From JAZOTK01 sp045534775 (lineage in GTDB: Bacteria; Bacillota; Clostridia; RUG12999), in NCBI GenBank assembly GCA_045534775.1, contig JAZSKI010000019.1:1-40617 (forward strand): 40,617 bases of DNA, given 5' to 3'. This document shows positions 22,421 through 31,002 of the stretch, piece by piece. The translations under genes and the position numbers were made by a program. Each line of letters opens with the position of its first letter. Position 1 is the stretch's first letter. Below the pieces are notes generated by a model that made no database searches, was not told the DNA's origin, and saw nothing but the letters and a program-made list of their open reading frames with translations.

Positions 22421-25051
22421 ATGAGTAAGAAGTACGTTTACCTTTTTAAAGAAGGCGATGCATCAATGAGAGAGCTTCTCGGCGGTAAGGGTGCAAACCT
22501 GGCTGAGATGACAAAAATCGGTCTCCCTGTTCCTCAGGGTTTCACGGTTTCAACAGAGGCTTGTACTCAGTATTATGAAGATGGCAGAACCATCAATGCT
22601 GATATTCAGGCTGAAATTATGGAAAATATCACAAAAATGGAAGAAATCTGCGGAAAGAAGTTCGGCGATAAGGAAAATCCCCTTCTCGTGTCTGTTCGTT
22701 CCGGCGCAAGAGCTTCTATGCCCGGTATGATGGATACTATCCTCAACGTCGGTCTTAACGAAGAAGTTGTAGAGACAATGGCTGTTAAAGCTAACAATCC
22801 CAGATGGGCCTGGGACTGCTACAGAAGATTTATCCAGATGTATTCCGATGTTGTTATGGAAGTCGGAAAGAAATATTTTGAACAGCTTATTGACGAAATG
22901 AAAGAAGCTAAAGGCGTATCTCAGGATATCGACCTTACAGCTGATGACCTCAAAACTCTTGCAGGTCAGTTCAAAGCTGAGTACAAAGCTAAAATCGGTA
23001 AAGATTTCCCCTCAGACCCCAAAGAACAGCTTATGGGTGCTGTAGAAGCAGTATTCCGTTCATGGGACAACCCCAGAGCAAATGTTTACCGCCGTGACAA
23101 CGATATCCCTTATTCCTGGGGTACTGCTGTTAACGTACAGATGATGGCTTTCGGTAACATGGGTGACGATTGCGGTACAGGTGTTGCATTTACACGTGAC
23201 CCCGCTACAGGTGATAAAGGTCTTATGGGTGAGTTCCTTGTGAACGCTCAGGGCGAAGACGTTGTTGCCGGCGTTCGTACTCCTATGCCTATCGCTCAGA
23301 TGGCTGAAAAGTTCCCCGAAGCCTTCGCTGAATTTGAAAATGTTTGTAAGATTCTCGAAGACCATTACAGAGATATGCAGGATATGGAGTTCACCGTTGA
23401 AAACAGAAAGCTCTATATGCTCCAGACAAGAAATGGTAAAAGAACAGCTAAGGCTGCCCTTAAAATTGCTTGTGACCTTGTTGATGAAGGCATGATAGAT
23501 AAGAAAAAGGCAGTTGCTATGATTGACCCCAGAAACATTGGTTCGCTTCTCCATCCCCAGTTTGATGCTAAAGCTCTTAAAGCTGCTACACCTATGGGCA
23601 GAGGTCTTGGCGCTTCCCCCGGTGCTGCTTGCGGTAAAATAGTGTTTACTGCTGAAGATGCTGAAGCCTGGAATGCAAGAGGTGAAAAAGTTATTCTTGT
23701 TCGTCTTGAGACTTCCCCTGAAGACATCACAGGTATGAAAGCTTCTCAGGGTATTCTTACAGTTCGTGGTGGTATGACATCTCACGCAGCTGTTGTTGCG
23801 CGTGGTATGGGTACTTGCTGTGTATCCGGTTGCGGAGACATCAACATGGACGAAGAAAACAAGAAATTCACACTTGCAGGTAAAACCTTCAAAGAAGGCG
23901 ATGCTATTTCTATTGACGGTTCTACAGGTAATATATATGATGGTATCATTCCTACAGTTGATGCTGAAATCGCAGGCGAATTTGGCAGAATTATGGCTTG
24001 GGCTGATGAATTCAGAACACTTAAGGTTCGTACAAATGCTGATACACCTGCTGATGCTAAGAAAGCTCGCGAGCTTGGAGCTGAAGGTATTGGTCTTTGC
24101 CGTACAGAGCATATGTTCTTTGAAGCTGACAGAATTGCAGCTTTCCGTGAAATGATTTGTGCTGATACAGTTGAAGCAAGAGAAGCTGCTCTTGAAAAAA
24201 TCCTTCCTTATCAGCAGGGCGACTTTGAAAAGCTTTACGAAGCTCTCGAAGGCAACCCCGTTACTATCAGATTCCTGGATCCTCCTCTTCACGAGTTCGT
24301 TCCTACAGAAGAAGCTGATATTGCGGCACTTGCTAAAGCACAGGGCAAAACTGTTGAAGCTATTAAAGCTATCATAGCTTCTCTCCACGAATTTAACCCC
24401 ATGATGGGTCACCGTGGTTGCCGTCTTGCAGTAACATATCCTGAAATTGCCAAGATGCAGACAAGAGCTGTTATCCGTGCAGCTATCAATGTTAAGAAAG
24501 CTCACCCCGACTGGAATATAGTTCCTGAAATTATGATTCCTCTCGTAGGCGATATTAAAGAGCTTAAATATGTTAAAGCTGACGTTGTTGCAACAGCTGA
24601 TGAAGAAATCGCTAAAGCGGGCGCTGACCTCAAATACGAAGTTGGTACAATGATAGAAATTCCCCGTGCAGCTCTTACAGCTGACGATATTGCTAAAGAA
24701 GCTGAGTTCTTCTGTTTCGGCACAAACGACCTTACACAGATGACTTATGGTTTCTCCAGAGATGATGCAGGTAAGTTCCTTGATGCTTACTATGATGCAA
24801 AAATCTTTGAAAACGATCCCTTTGCGAAGCTCGACCAGACAGGTGTTGGTAAGCTTATGGAACTGGCTGTTGAACTTGGTAAGAAAGTTCGTCCTGAAAT
24901 GCACTGCGGTATTTGCGGCGAACACGGCGGCGACCCCGTTTCCGTAGAATTCTGCCACACAATCGGTCTTGACTATGTTTCCTGCTCACCCTTCCGTGTG
25001 CCAATAGCAAGACTCGCAGCAGCGCAGGCGGCGATTAAAGAAAACGCATAA
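22421..25051 (+). CDS. ppdK: pyruvate, phosphate dikinase
   Basis: 876-residue PPDK, nearly the length of the well-studied Clostridium symbiosum enzyme. It interconverts PEP + AMP + PPi and pyruvate + ATP + Pi, and in anaerobes commonly runs as a PPi-linked pyruvate kinase. The N-terminal ATP-grasp domain begins YLFKEGDASMRELLGGKGANLAEM. The swivelling domain has GGMTSHAAVVARGMG with phosphohistidine H455, and the C-terminal PEP barrel includes LCRTEHMFF and the MHCGICGEHGGDP region carrying the catalytic Cys. AGGAGGG precedes the start. Codon use is strongly biased (GCT, GTT, CGT, AAA), suggesting high expression; this bias also opens a 632-codon frame on the other strand. Strong promoter and terminator make it a single-gene unit. 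Confidence 0.97.
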   Translation: MSKKYVYLFKEGDASMRELLGGKGANLAEMTKIGLPVPQGFTVSTEACTQYYEDGRTINADIQAEIMENITKMEEICGKKFGDKENPLLVSVRSGARASMPGMMDTILNVGLNEEVVETMAVKANNPRWAWDCYRRFIQMYSDVVMEVGKKYFEQLIDEMKEAKGVSQDIDLTADDLKTLAGQFKAEYKAKIGKDFPSDPKEQLMGAVEAVFRSWDNPRANVYRRDNDIPYSWGTAVNVQMMAFGNMGDDCGTGVAFTRDPATGDKGLMGEFLVNAQGEDVVAGVRTPMPIAQMAEKFPEAFAEFENVCKILEDHYRDMQDMEFTVENRKLYMLQTRNGKRTAKAALKIACDLVDEGMIDKKKAVAMIDPRNIGSLLHPQFDAKALKAATPMGRGLGASPGAACGKIVFTAEDAEAWNARGEKVILVRLETSPEDITGMKASQGILTVRGGMTSHAAVVARGMGTCCVSGCGDINMDEENKKFTLAGKTFKEGDAISIDGSTGNIYDGIIPTVDAEIAGEFGRIMAWADEFRTLKVRTNADTPADAKKARELGAEGIGLCRTEHMFFEADRIAAFREMICADTVEAREAALEKILPYQQGDFEKLYEALEGNPVTIRFLDPPLHEFVPTEEADIAALAKAQGKTVEAIKAIIASLHEFNPMMGHRGCRLAVTYPEIAKMQTRAVIRAAINVKKAHPDWNIVPEIMIPLVGDIKELKYVKADVVATADEEIAKAGADLKYEVGTMIEIPRAALTADDIAKEAEFFCFGTNDLTQMTYGFSRDDAGKFLDAYYDAKIFENDPFAKLDQTGVGKLMELAVELGKKVRPEMHCGICGEHGGDPVSVEFCHTIGLDYVSCSPFRVPIARLAAAQAAIKENA

Positions 25052-25114
25052 TTTAACAATTTTGATTTGGGGCAAACCAAAGAAAAATAATTAATGTAAC
25101 CTAAAGAAACGAAA

Positions 25115-25157
25115 CAGAGATAAGAGAAATTTAAAAATTCTCTTATCTCTGATTTTG
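25115..25157 (+). terminator. terminator of ppdK
   Basis: CAGAGATAAGAGAA (25115-25128) pairs perfectly with TTCTCTTATCTCTG (25138-25151), followed by ATTTTGGTTTTT. The 14-bp stem is strong, and the next gene starts only 38 bases later, so that gene needs readthrough or its own promoter. Confidence 0.88.
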
Positions 25158-25194
25158 GTTTTTAAGAGAAGACAGCAAAGGAGATGTTATAAGT

Positions 25195-26316
25195 ATGAAA
25201 ATATTTAAAGTGACGGATTATAATGTTTCGACCGACAGCAAAAACCTGCAAACAGAAAAAATTCAGAAAGTATTGGATTTATGTAAAGCTGAGGGAGGCA
25301 GAGTTGTTTTTCCTAAAGGTGAGTATTGTATCGGTTCGCTTTACGTTCATTCAGATACAGAGATATATCTGGAAAGCGGAGCGGTTATTAAAGGAAGCGA
25401 TGAAATCTCTGATTATGTGGATATTGAATTTCCGGATAATGTTCAGCCTTATCACGATTATATAGTCTTAAAGCCACAGATAGACGAATATATGGAAAGC
25501 CATAATGTAGATTATATATGTGTGGGCTATTGCCGTGCTATATTTTATTCTATCGGCGAAAAAAATATAGCATACATAGGTGAAAAGGACAGCCTTATAG
25601 ATGGTGTGCATTGCTTTAATGCTGAAGGAGACCAGGGCTACCGCGGACCTCATACTATCTGGATGACTGCCTGTGAAAATATAACAGTTAAAGGTATTAA
25701 TATTACACGTTCGGGAAACTTTGCTTTTCAGATGGATGGCTGTAGTAATATTTTGCTTGAAAATGCTAATGTTATTCGCGGAGATGACGGTATACATCTT
25801 GATTGCTGTCACAACATCAACATCAAAAACTCCGTTTTTGAAACGGGTGACGATTGTATAGCAGGATTAAATGTTACAGACCTTACAGTTGAAAATTGTT
25901 TTGTATCTTCAGCCTGCGATGATTTCCGTCTTGGCGGTAAAAACATCCATATAAAAGGCTGTCGCATTGAAGGCCCCTGCAAATATCCCCACAGGGTTAC
26001 CACATTCAAAGGAAAAAATCGTGATTTACCCGATAATGAGGGAAGAAGAAATACATTTGTGTTTTTCTGTTACTTCTGTTCGGAAGCATTTCCTATGGAC
26101 TCGGAAAATATTTTGATTGAAGATTGTAAAATCAATGGGGTAGACCGTTTGGTATATGCGGCAGGTCAGTTTTCGGAATTTCAGACAGGCGGCACATTAA
26201 AGTCAATATCTTTTAAAAATGTTGAAATAGACAATCTTTTGTTGCCGAGTATTTATTCAGAGGAAACAAAAGTTATTTTGAAGAATGTTAAAGTGTCTTC
26301 AAGGGATAAAAATTAA
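25195..26316 (+). CDS. GH28-like right-handed beta-helix protein without signal peptide
   Basis: 373-residue parallel beta-helix protein resembling glycoside hydrolase family 28 (polygalacturonase-like). Repeated rungs of the type 'N-I-x-I-x-x-C/S' run from about residue 155 to 365 (NITVKGINI, NILLENANVI, NINIKNSVF, LTVENCFV, NIHIKGCRI, NILIEDCKI). GDDGIHLD (about 197-204) and GDDCIAG (about 218-224) correspond to the GDD acid motifs of GH28. The N-terminal part has EGGRVVFPKGEYCIGSLYV, common in this group. No signal peptide is present, so it should act in the cytosol, on imported oligosaccharides. It is unusually rich in cysteine. AAAGGAG precedes the start. No transporter or regulator gene is adjacent. 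Confidence 0.82.
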   Translation: MKIFKVTDYNVSTDSKNLQTEKIQKVLDLCKAEGGRVVFPKGEYCIGSLYVHSDTEIYLESGAVIKGSDEISDYVDIEFPDNVQPYHDYIVLKPQIDEYMESHNVDYICVGYCRAIFYSIGEKNIAYIGEKDSLIDGVHCFNAEGDQGYRGPHTIWMTACENITVKGINITRSGNFAFQMDGCSNILLENANVIRGDDGIHLDCCHNINIKNSVFETGDDCIAGLNVTDLTVENCFVSSACDDFRLGGKNIHIKGCRIEGPCKYPHRVTTFKGKNRDLPDNEGRRNTFVFFCYFCSEAFPMDSENILIEDCKINGVDRLVYAAGQFSEFQTGGTLKSISFKNVEIDNLLLPSIYSEETKVILKNVKVSSRDKN

Positions 26317-26324
26317 TAATATGA

Positions 26325-26356
26325 AACAGGCTGTGATAATTTTATCGCGGCCTGTT
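26325..26356. terminator. hairpin between GH28-like gene and phoU
   Basis: AACAGGCTGTGATAA (26325-26339) pairs with ATCGCGGCCTGTT (26344-26356), with mismatches, around a T-rich loop. No long T run follows on either strand, so it may be only part of a convergent terminator. Confidence 0.45.
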
Positions 26357-26373
26357 CTGATACCACGTTTGCA

Positions 26374-26404
26374 AAGGTGTTTTTTACACCTTACCCTTTT
26401 TTAT
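26374..26404 (+). terminator. terminator-like hairpin after the GH28-like gene
   Basis: AAGGTGT (26374-26380) and ACACCTT (26386-26392) form a 7-base stem around five T residues, followed by ACCC and a T run. It faces the convergent phoU end at 26418. Confidence 0.55.
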
Positions 26405-26417
26405 TACTTTTTAAACA

Positions 26418-27071
26418 CTACAAGCTAAGTTCCCCGTTATGGATTCCTGTTATGGAAAATTCAACCCATTCGGCGATGTTTGTGGCGTGGTCGCCTATTC
26501 GTTCAAAATATTTGGCTATCATAAGCAAATCTATTTCGTATTCGCCGTCTGAAGGATTTTCTGCAATCAGGGTTATAAGATTTTTCTTTATTTTTTCAAA
26601 ATATTCGTCTACCACATCATCGTAGGCTATGACCTTTTTTGCCAGGGCGACATCTTTTTTTACATAAGCCTCGATGCTTCCCGAAACCATTTCTATGGTG
26701 GCACGCGCCATTGCTGTTATATGGCTGTTTCCGAAGGGTTTTCTATCCTTGATGCTTTCTGTTATTTCAGCAATATCCGCCGCCTGGTCGCCGATTCTCT
26801 CCATATCGGTTATCATTTTAAGTGCCGCCGAAATTTGCCTTAAATCCCTTGCGACAGGCTGTTGATGGAGAAAGAGCTTCAGGCACATAGCCTCGATGTC
26901 TCTTTCCTTTTGGTCTATTTCTCTGTCTATAGGTATGATTTTTTCGGCAAGAGAAGCATCGCCTTCGGTCAAAGCCTTTGATGCTAAAGCTATGACCTGT
27001 TCACACAAAGCTCCCATTTTTGTCAGCTCGTCGCTGAGTATTTGGAGCTGTTCATCAAATTTTCTCCGCAT
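26418..27071 (-). CDS. phoU: phosphate uptake regulator PhoU
   Basis: 217-residue all-helical protein made of two PhoU three-helix repeats, about residues 10-105 and 115-210. Metal-binding-type motifs are DMERIGDQAADIAE (first repeat) and YFERIGDHATNIAEW (second repeat). PhoU restrains Pst transport and links it to phosphate signalling. It starts where pstB ends (sharing the base at 27071) and is the last gene of the Pst operon. No phoR/phoP genes lie nearby. Confidence 0.95.
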   Translation of the reverse strand: MRRKFDEQLQILSDELTKMGALCEQVIALASKALTEGDASLAEKIIPIDREIDQKERDIEAMCLKLFLHQQPVARDLRQISAALKMITDMERIGDQAADIAEITESIKDRKPFGNSHITAMARATIEMVSGSIEAYVKKDVALAKKVIAYDDVVDEYFEKIKKNLITLIAENPSDGEYEIDLLMIAKYFERIGDHATNIAEWVEFSITGIHNGELSL

Positions 27072-27823
27072 TATCCAAACCTCCCTGTGATATAATCCTC
27101 TGTTCTTGAATCCTTCGGGTGAGCAAAAAGCCGTTCCGTATCACCGTATTCAATCAGCTTGCCCATAAGAAAAAATGCCGTATTATCCGATATTCGTACC
27201 GCCTGTTGCATATTATGTGTCACCATAATTATTGTATATTCCTTTTTCAGCTCATAAATAAGCTCTTCGATTTTAGAGGTAGAAATGGGGTCAAGTGCCG
27301 AGGTGGGCTCGTCCATTAAAATCACGTCAGGTTTTACGGCTAATGCCCTCGCGATACAAAGTCTTTGCTGTTGACCGCCTGAAAGACTCAAGGCGGATTT
27401 GCGGAGTCTGTCCTTTACCTCGTTCCAGATAGCCGCATCCTGCAAGGCTTTTTCCACTATTTCATCTAATTTTTTGCTTTTTCTTATGCCGTGAGTCCGC
27501 GGACCGTAGGCTATGTTATCATAAATACTCATAGGGAAGGGATTAGGCTTTTGAAAAACCATTCCTATTTGTTTTCGCAGTTCCGTCACATCAACAGCTG
27601 TACTAAAAATATCTTTACCTCTGTATCTGACGTTGCCCGAAAACCTTACCTCGGGAATCAACTCGTTCATTCGGTTTAAAGTCTTTAAAAAAGTGGATTT
27701 TCCGCAACCTGACGGACCTATAAGTGCCGTAATAGAGTTTTCTTCTGTTTTAATATTAATATTTTTAAGAGCCTGAGTGTTGCCGTACCATAAGCATAGC
27801 TCTTCTACATCTATGATGCTCAT
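27071..27823 (-). CDS. pstB: phosphate ABC transporter ATP-binding protein
   Basis: 250-residue ATPase that powers phosphate import. Walker A GPSGCGKS (36-43), Q-loop FQKPNPFPMSIYDN (90-103), signature LSGGQ (147-151), Walker B VILMDEP (167-173) and the switch His in MVTHNMQQAVR are all present. The Q-loop sequence is diagnostic of PstB. It overlaps pstA by 4 bases (ATGA) and touches phoU, so translation is coupled. Confidence 0.97.
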   Translation of the reverse strand: MSIIDVEELCLWYGNTQALKNINIKTEENSITALIGPSGCGKSTFLKTLNRMNELIPEVRFSGNVRYRGKDIFSTAVDVTELRKQIGMVFQKPNPFPMSIYDNIAYGPRTHGIRKSKKLDEIVEKALQDAAIWNEVKDRLRKSALSLSGGQQQRLCIARALAVKPDVILMDEPTSALDPISTSKIEELIYELKKEYTIIMVTHNMQQAVRISDNTAFFLMGKLIEYGDTERLFAHPKDSRTEDYITGRFG

Positions 27824-28671
27824 TTCTGTCTCCTTCCGGTGAAATATTTTTTCAAAACTGCCGCGGCAAGGTTAATTATTAAAGTCAGTATCATTAAAAT
27901 TGCCGCTATTGCAAAGGCTATGCCAAACTCGCCCTGTTCCTTGGCGTAGACATAAAGAGCTACCGTCAGGGTTGCTCCGGCACTCGTCATTCCATCAAAA
28001 AAACCGTTCAGAGAATGGGCAAAGCCTGCTGTGAAAAGCAGAGCCGCCGATTCTCCTAAAATTCTTCCGGCGGCAAGGATGCAACCTGTAACTATACCGT
28101 CAATGCAGTTGGGTAATACTACTGTGCGTACCATTCGCCACCTGCCCGCACCCAACCCGAAAGCCCCTTCGCGGAAACTGTAGGGTACAGTTTTAAGACT
28201 TTCTACGGCAGTTTTCATTATAACAGGTAAATTCATAATCACCAAGGTCAGACTACCGGCAAGAAGAGAGGTTTTCATATTCAAAAATCTGCAAAAAAAC
28301 AGCATACCCACCAGCCCGTAGATAATGGAAGGCACAGCCGCCAACGCTTCTGCCGTATATTCTATTATCACCACAATTCTTTTGTTTGCGGCATATTCCG
28401 TCAGATAAATTGCCGCACCCACGCCTATGGGCAGTACAATTAAAAGAGTGGTTATTAAAATATATACCGTATTTAAAATATCAGGTAAAATCCCTATTCT
28501 GTCTTCCAGATATGAAGGGGCTGTCAGCAGAAGCTGACCTGATATGTTGTAAAATCCGTTAAACAGTACATATATAATCATAAAAACAGCAGGGACCGAG
28601 GCAAGCATCGCCGAGATGACCATAAGCAGTTTCATAGTTTTTATATAAGCCTTTCTTTTTCTTGTAAGCAC
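27820..28671 (-). CDS. pstA: phosphate ABC transporter permease PstA
   Basis: 283-residue permease with about six membrane helices. The EAA-like loop is AVESLKTVPYSFREGAFGLGAGRWRMVRTVVLP (about 160-193), and the family block AAIYLTEYAANKR (85-97) is present. The start is GTG at 28671, directly after the pstC stop and 9 bases from GAGGG inside the end of pstC. It pairs with PstC in the inner membrane. Confidence 0.95.
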   Translation of the reverse strand: MLTRKRKAYIKTMKLLMVISAMLASVPAVFMIIYVLFNGFYNISGQLLLTAPSYLEDRIGILPDILNTVYILITTLLIVLPIGVGAAIYLTEYAANKRIVVIIEYTAEALAAVPSIIYGLVGMLFFCRFLNMKTSLLAGSLTLVIMNLPVIMKTAVESLKTVPYSFREGAFGLGAGRWRMVRTVVLPNCIDGIVTGCILAAGRILGESAALLFTAGFAHSLNGFFDGMTSAGATLTVALYVYAKEQGEFGIAFAIAAILMILTLIINLAAAVLKKYFTGRRQK

Positions 28672-28674
28672 TAT

Positions 28675-29532
28675 TTATTTCCCTCGTTTCAAAAAATAAT
28701 TCAACGCCGCATTTATAAGCAGAATAAATAAAAACAGTACCAAAGCTACGGAAAACAAAGCCTGTCTGTGAAGCCCTACGGAATATGCCATTTCGCTTGC
28801 TACCGCAGTTGTCAGGAATCTGACACTTCCGAAAATTCGCGGCATATTTACGGCGTTTCCCGATACCATCATAACCGCCATAGCTTCGCCTATTGCCCTG
28901 CCTACCCCCAACACCACCGCCGCCGCAATTCCACTTTTTGCCGCAGGTACCGACACTTTGAACCAGGTTTCCGTCTCGGTAGCACCGAGGGCGAGAGAGG
29001 CTTCCTCGTATTCTTTAGGCACGGCCTCCAGCACGGTAAGAGACACCTTGATTATTGACGGTAATATCATAATCGCAAGCACTATAATTGCCGCCAAAAG
29101 ACTTGCTCCGTCAGGTACGTTGAATATTTTTCCGATAGCAGGGACAAGAACCATCATACCTACTAAGCCATATACAACCGATGGAATCCCTGCTAAAAGA
29201 CTTATAGCCCGGCCTACTGCGGATTTTATTTTTTTGTTTGCCGCCTTCGCCAGATATACAGCCGTAAAAAAGCCTATGGGAACACCTATAATTACAGCAC
29301 CTGCCGTACCGTAAACGCTGGTTAAAATAAATGGCAGTATACCAAAGGAGGGGTCCTCCGCCGAAGGCATCCACGTTTTCCCGAAAATGAAATTAAAAAG
29401 TCCGACTTCTTTGATAGCAGGCACGCCCGATATAATGAGATATACGGTAATAACCAAAACACTTGCCACCGTTACAAGCCCTAAAACCAGAAAAATCCCG
29501 TGCATGATATTTTCAATTAAATTTTTCTTCAT
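28675..29532 (-). CDS. pstC: phosphate ABC transporter permease PstC
   Basis: 285-residue permease with about six helices. Typical blocks are FNFIFGKTWMPSAEDPSFGILPFILTSVYGT (about 43-73) and LTVLEAVPKEYEEASLALGATETETWFKVSVP (about 165-196), the second being the ATPase-contact loop. The ATG at 29532 lies inside the end of pstS, giving a 20-base overlap. No good ribosome binding site is seen, consistent with translational coupling. Confidence 0.94.
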   Translation of the reverse strand: MKKNLIENIMHGIFLVLGLVTVASVLVITVYLIISGVPAIKEVGLFNFIFGKTWMPSAEDPSFGILPFILTSVYGTAGAVIIGVPIGFFTAVYLAKAANKKIKSAVGRAISLLAGIPSVVYGLVGMMVLVPAIGKIFNVPDGASLLAAIIVLAIMILPSIIKVSLTVLEAVPKEYEEASLALGATETETWFKVSVPAAKSGIAAAVVLGVGRAIGEAMAVMMVSGNAVNMPRIFGSVRFLTTAVASEMAYSVGLHRQALFSVALVLFLFILLINAALNYFLKRGK

Positions 29533-30313
29533 AATAATTCGGTATTACACCTGCTTTTCTGATAATATCCGCCGCGGCCTCCGAGGTTGCATAATCAAAG
29601 AAATTTTGCGCGGCTTCGGGGAGAGGGGTATCGGTTTTTGTTACAAGCACAAAGGGTCGTTGCAGGGCGTATTCTCCGTTTTTTATCGTAGCCTCCGACA
29701 CCGCAATTCCGTCTATGGAAAGGATTTTAACATTTCCCTTGACCGAGGCAACAGAGGTGTAACCGATGGCATTAGGATTTTGTGCAACCGTTGCAATAAC
29801 GTCACCGCTTGAAGTAAGCTCCTGGCGGTATTTGCAAGCATTTTCCGTATCGGTAACTGCTTCAAAGCCGAGTCTCGTTCCGCTACCTGCTTCCCTGCCG
29901 ACAAGCACAATTTCTGTATTGGTTCCGCTCCACCTTGTAATTTCTCCCGTATAAATTGCTTTAATCTGCGAGGTTGTCAGATTTTCTGCAGGATTTTGCG
30001 GATTTACTATAATTGCAATTCCGTCATAAGCTAAAAACGTTTCCCTAAGACCCAATGCTTTTTCATCTTCTTTTAATCTGCGGCTTGAAAGTCCTATATG
30101 ACACCCGCCTTCTGCCACTGCAATAATTCCTGCACCCGACCCTGTCGGGTTATAGGTGAAATTGATTTCGGGATTTGCTTTTTCGTAAGCCTCGCCCAAA
30201 GCTCCGATAACCTTTTCCATAGAGGTAGACCCGTCGGTTGCCACGTTTTTTCCGTTTTCGCTACACCCCGTCATTAACAGAGCCGATAAAACCACAGCTA
30301 TAATTTTTTTCAT
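29513..30313 (-). CDS. pstS: phosphate-binding lipoprotein PstS
   Basis: 266-residue extracytoplasmic receptor of the phosphate ABC importer. The start at 30313 follows GGAGTGAG and gives a lipoprotein signal peptide with lipobox LMTGC (Cys 17). Phosphate-contact segments are DGSTSMEKVI, NPTGSGAGI, GLSSRRLK and GREAGSGTRLGFE. An upstream in-frame ATG at 30352 would place charged residues ahead of the signal and is rejected. It is the first gene of pstSCAB-phoU. Confidence 0.95.
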   Translation of the reverse strand: MKKIIAVVLSALLMTGCSENGKNVATDGSTSMEKVIGALGEAYEKANPEINFTYNPTGSGAGIIAVAEGGCHIGLSSRRLKEDEKALGLRETFLAYDGIAIIVNPQNPAENLTTSQIKAIYTGEITRWSGTNTEIVLVGREAGSGTRLGFEAVTDTENACKYRQELTSSGDVIATVAQNPNAIGYTSVASVKGNVKILSIDGIAVSEATIKNGEYALQRPFVLVTKTDTPLPEAAQNFFDYATSEAAADIIRKAGVIPNYYEEKFN

Positions 30314-30342
30314 ATTCTCACTCCAAAAAGCTATATACCTGT

Positions 30343-30351
30343 AGTATACCA
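30343..30351 (-). promoter_or_regulatory. possible extended -10 promoter of the pst operon
   Basis: Reverse-strand TGG-TATACT occupies 30343-30351, about 30 bases before pstS. No convincing -35 is seen, which would suit an activator-dependent promoter, but I could not identify repeated PhoP boxes. Confidence 0.5.
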
Positions 30352-30386
30352 CAAAATATCATTTTTAAATGTATAAATATAAAATT

Positions 30387-30415
30387 TTGAATATTTGATG
30401 GTACAGAGGCATAAT
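30387..30415 (+). promoter_or_regulatory. possible promoter of the small membrane protein gene at 30435
   Basis: TTGAAT (30387-30392) and CATAAT (30410-30415) are spaced by 17 bases. The predicted start is almost at the ribosome binding site (GAGGTG, 30424-30428), so the leader would be very short. Confidence 0.4.
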
Positions 30416-30434
30416 ATTTTGTGAGGTGATGACT

Positions 30435-30941
30435 TTGAAAAATTTAAAATCCTGCATAATTACGGGGATAATATTTGTTTCTGTTTTAGGTACGCTTCTG
30501 CATTTTGCCTATGAATGGTCGGGGAATAATGTCTTCGCAGGACTTTTTGCTTCCATCAATGAATCTACGTGGGAGCACATGAAGCTGATTTTCTTCCCTA
30601 TGGTTATTTTTTCTTTTTATGCTAAAGGAAAATTAAATAAAAGCTATCCTTGCATAGGTTCCGCTATGGCTTTCGGAACACTTTTCGGAACTTTTTTAAT
30701 ACCGGTTTTATTCTATACTTATTCGGGGATACTGGGGTTTACAATAGATATTATCAATATCGCAACCTTTTATATAAGCGTAATTGCCGCTTTTTGGATG
30801 GTTTATAAATTAACTCAATCCTGCAGAGTCGCAAATCAAAGCAAGGCACTTAAAATCCTGATAATGACGACGGCTGTAGCCTTCGTGCTATTTACCTTCT
30901 TCCCACCGTCAATAGCTCTTTTTGAAAATCCGATGATATAA
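30435..30941 (+). CDS. DUF6512-like small membrane protein
   Basis: About 168 residues with four to five hydrophobic segments. Residues about 19-50 read LLHFAYEWSG, then FASINESTWEHMKLIFFPM; the conserved H, E, W and 'NESTWEH' make me place it with DUF6512-type proteins of Firmicutes, by memory. The start is probably TTG at 30435, because GAGGTG lies 6 bases before it; ATG at 30429 would overlap that site. Function unknown. It is a single gene, divergent from pstS, and ends before a strong hairpin. Confidence 0.75.
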   Translation: MKNLKSCIITGIIFVSVLGTLLHFAYEWSGNNVFAGLFASINESTWEHMKLIFFPMVIFSFYAKGKLNKSYPCIGSAMAFGTLFGTFLIPVLFYTYSGILGFTIDIINIATFYISVIAAFWMVYKLTQSCRVANQSKALKILIMTTAVAFVLFTFFPPSIALFENPMI

Positions 30942-30943
30942 AA

Positions 30944-30977
30944 CAGGCAGGGGCGTTAAAAGAAACGCCCCTGCCTG
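30944..30977 (-). terminator. terminator of the carD-ispD-ispF-proS operon
   Basis: A perfect 14-bp stem (30944-30957 with 30964-30977, CAGGCAGGGGCGTT arms) is GC-rich. On the reverse strand it is followed by TTTTATAT, so it mainly ends proS transcripts; rightward it lacks a T run but may still slow the convergent transcript. Confidence 0.8.
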
Positions 30978-31002
30978 AAGTTGATATATAAAGTTTTACT
31001 GA

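Noticed and set aside
23060..24958. 632-codon open frame on the reverse strand opposite ppdK
   Set aside because: It lies fully inside the highly conserved ppdK, has no ribosome binding site, and reads as a low-complexity mix of Ser, Phe, Asn and Cys. It arises from the strong codon bias of ppdK.
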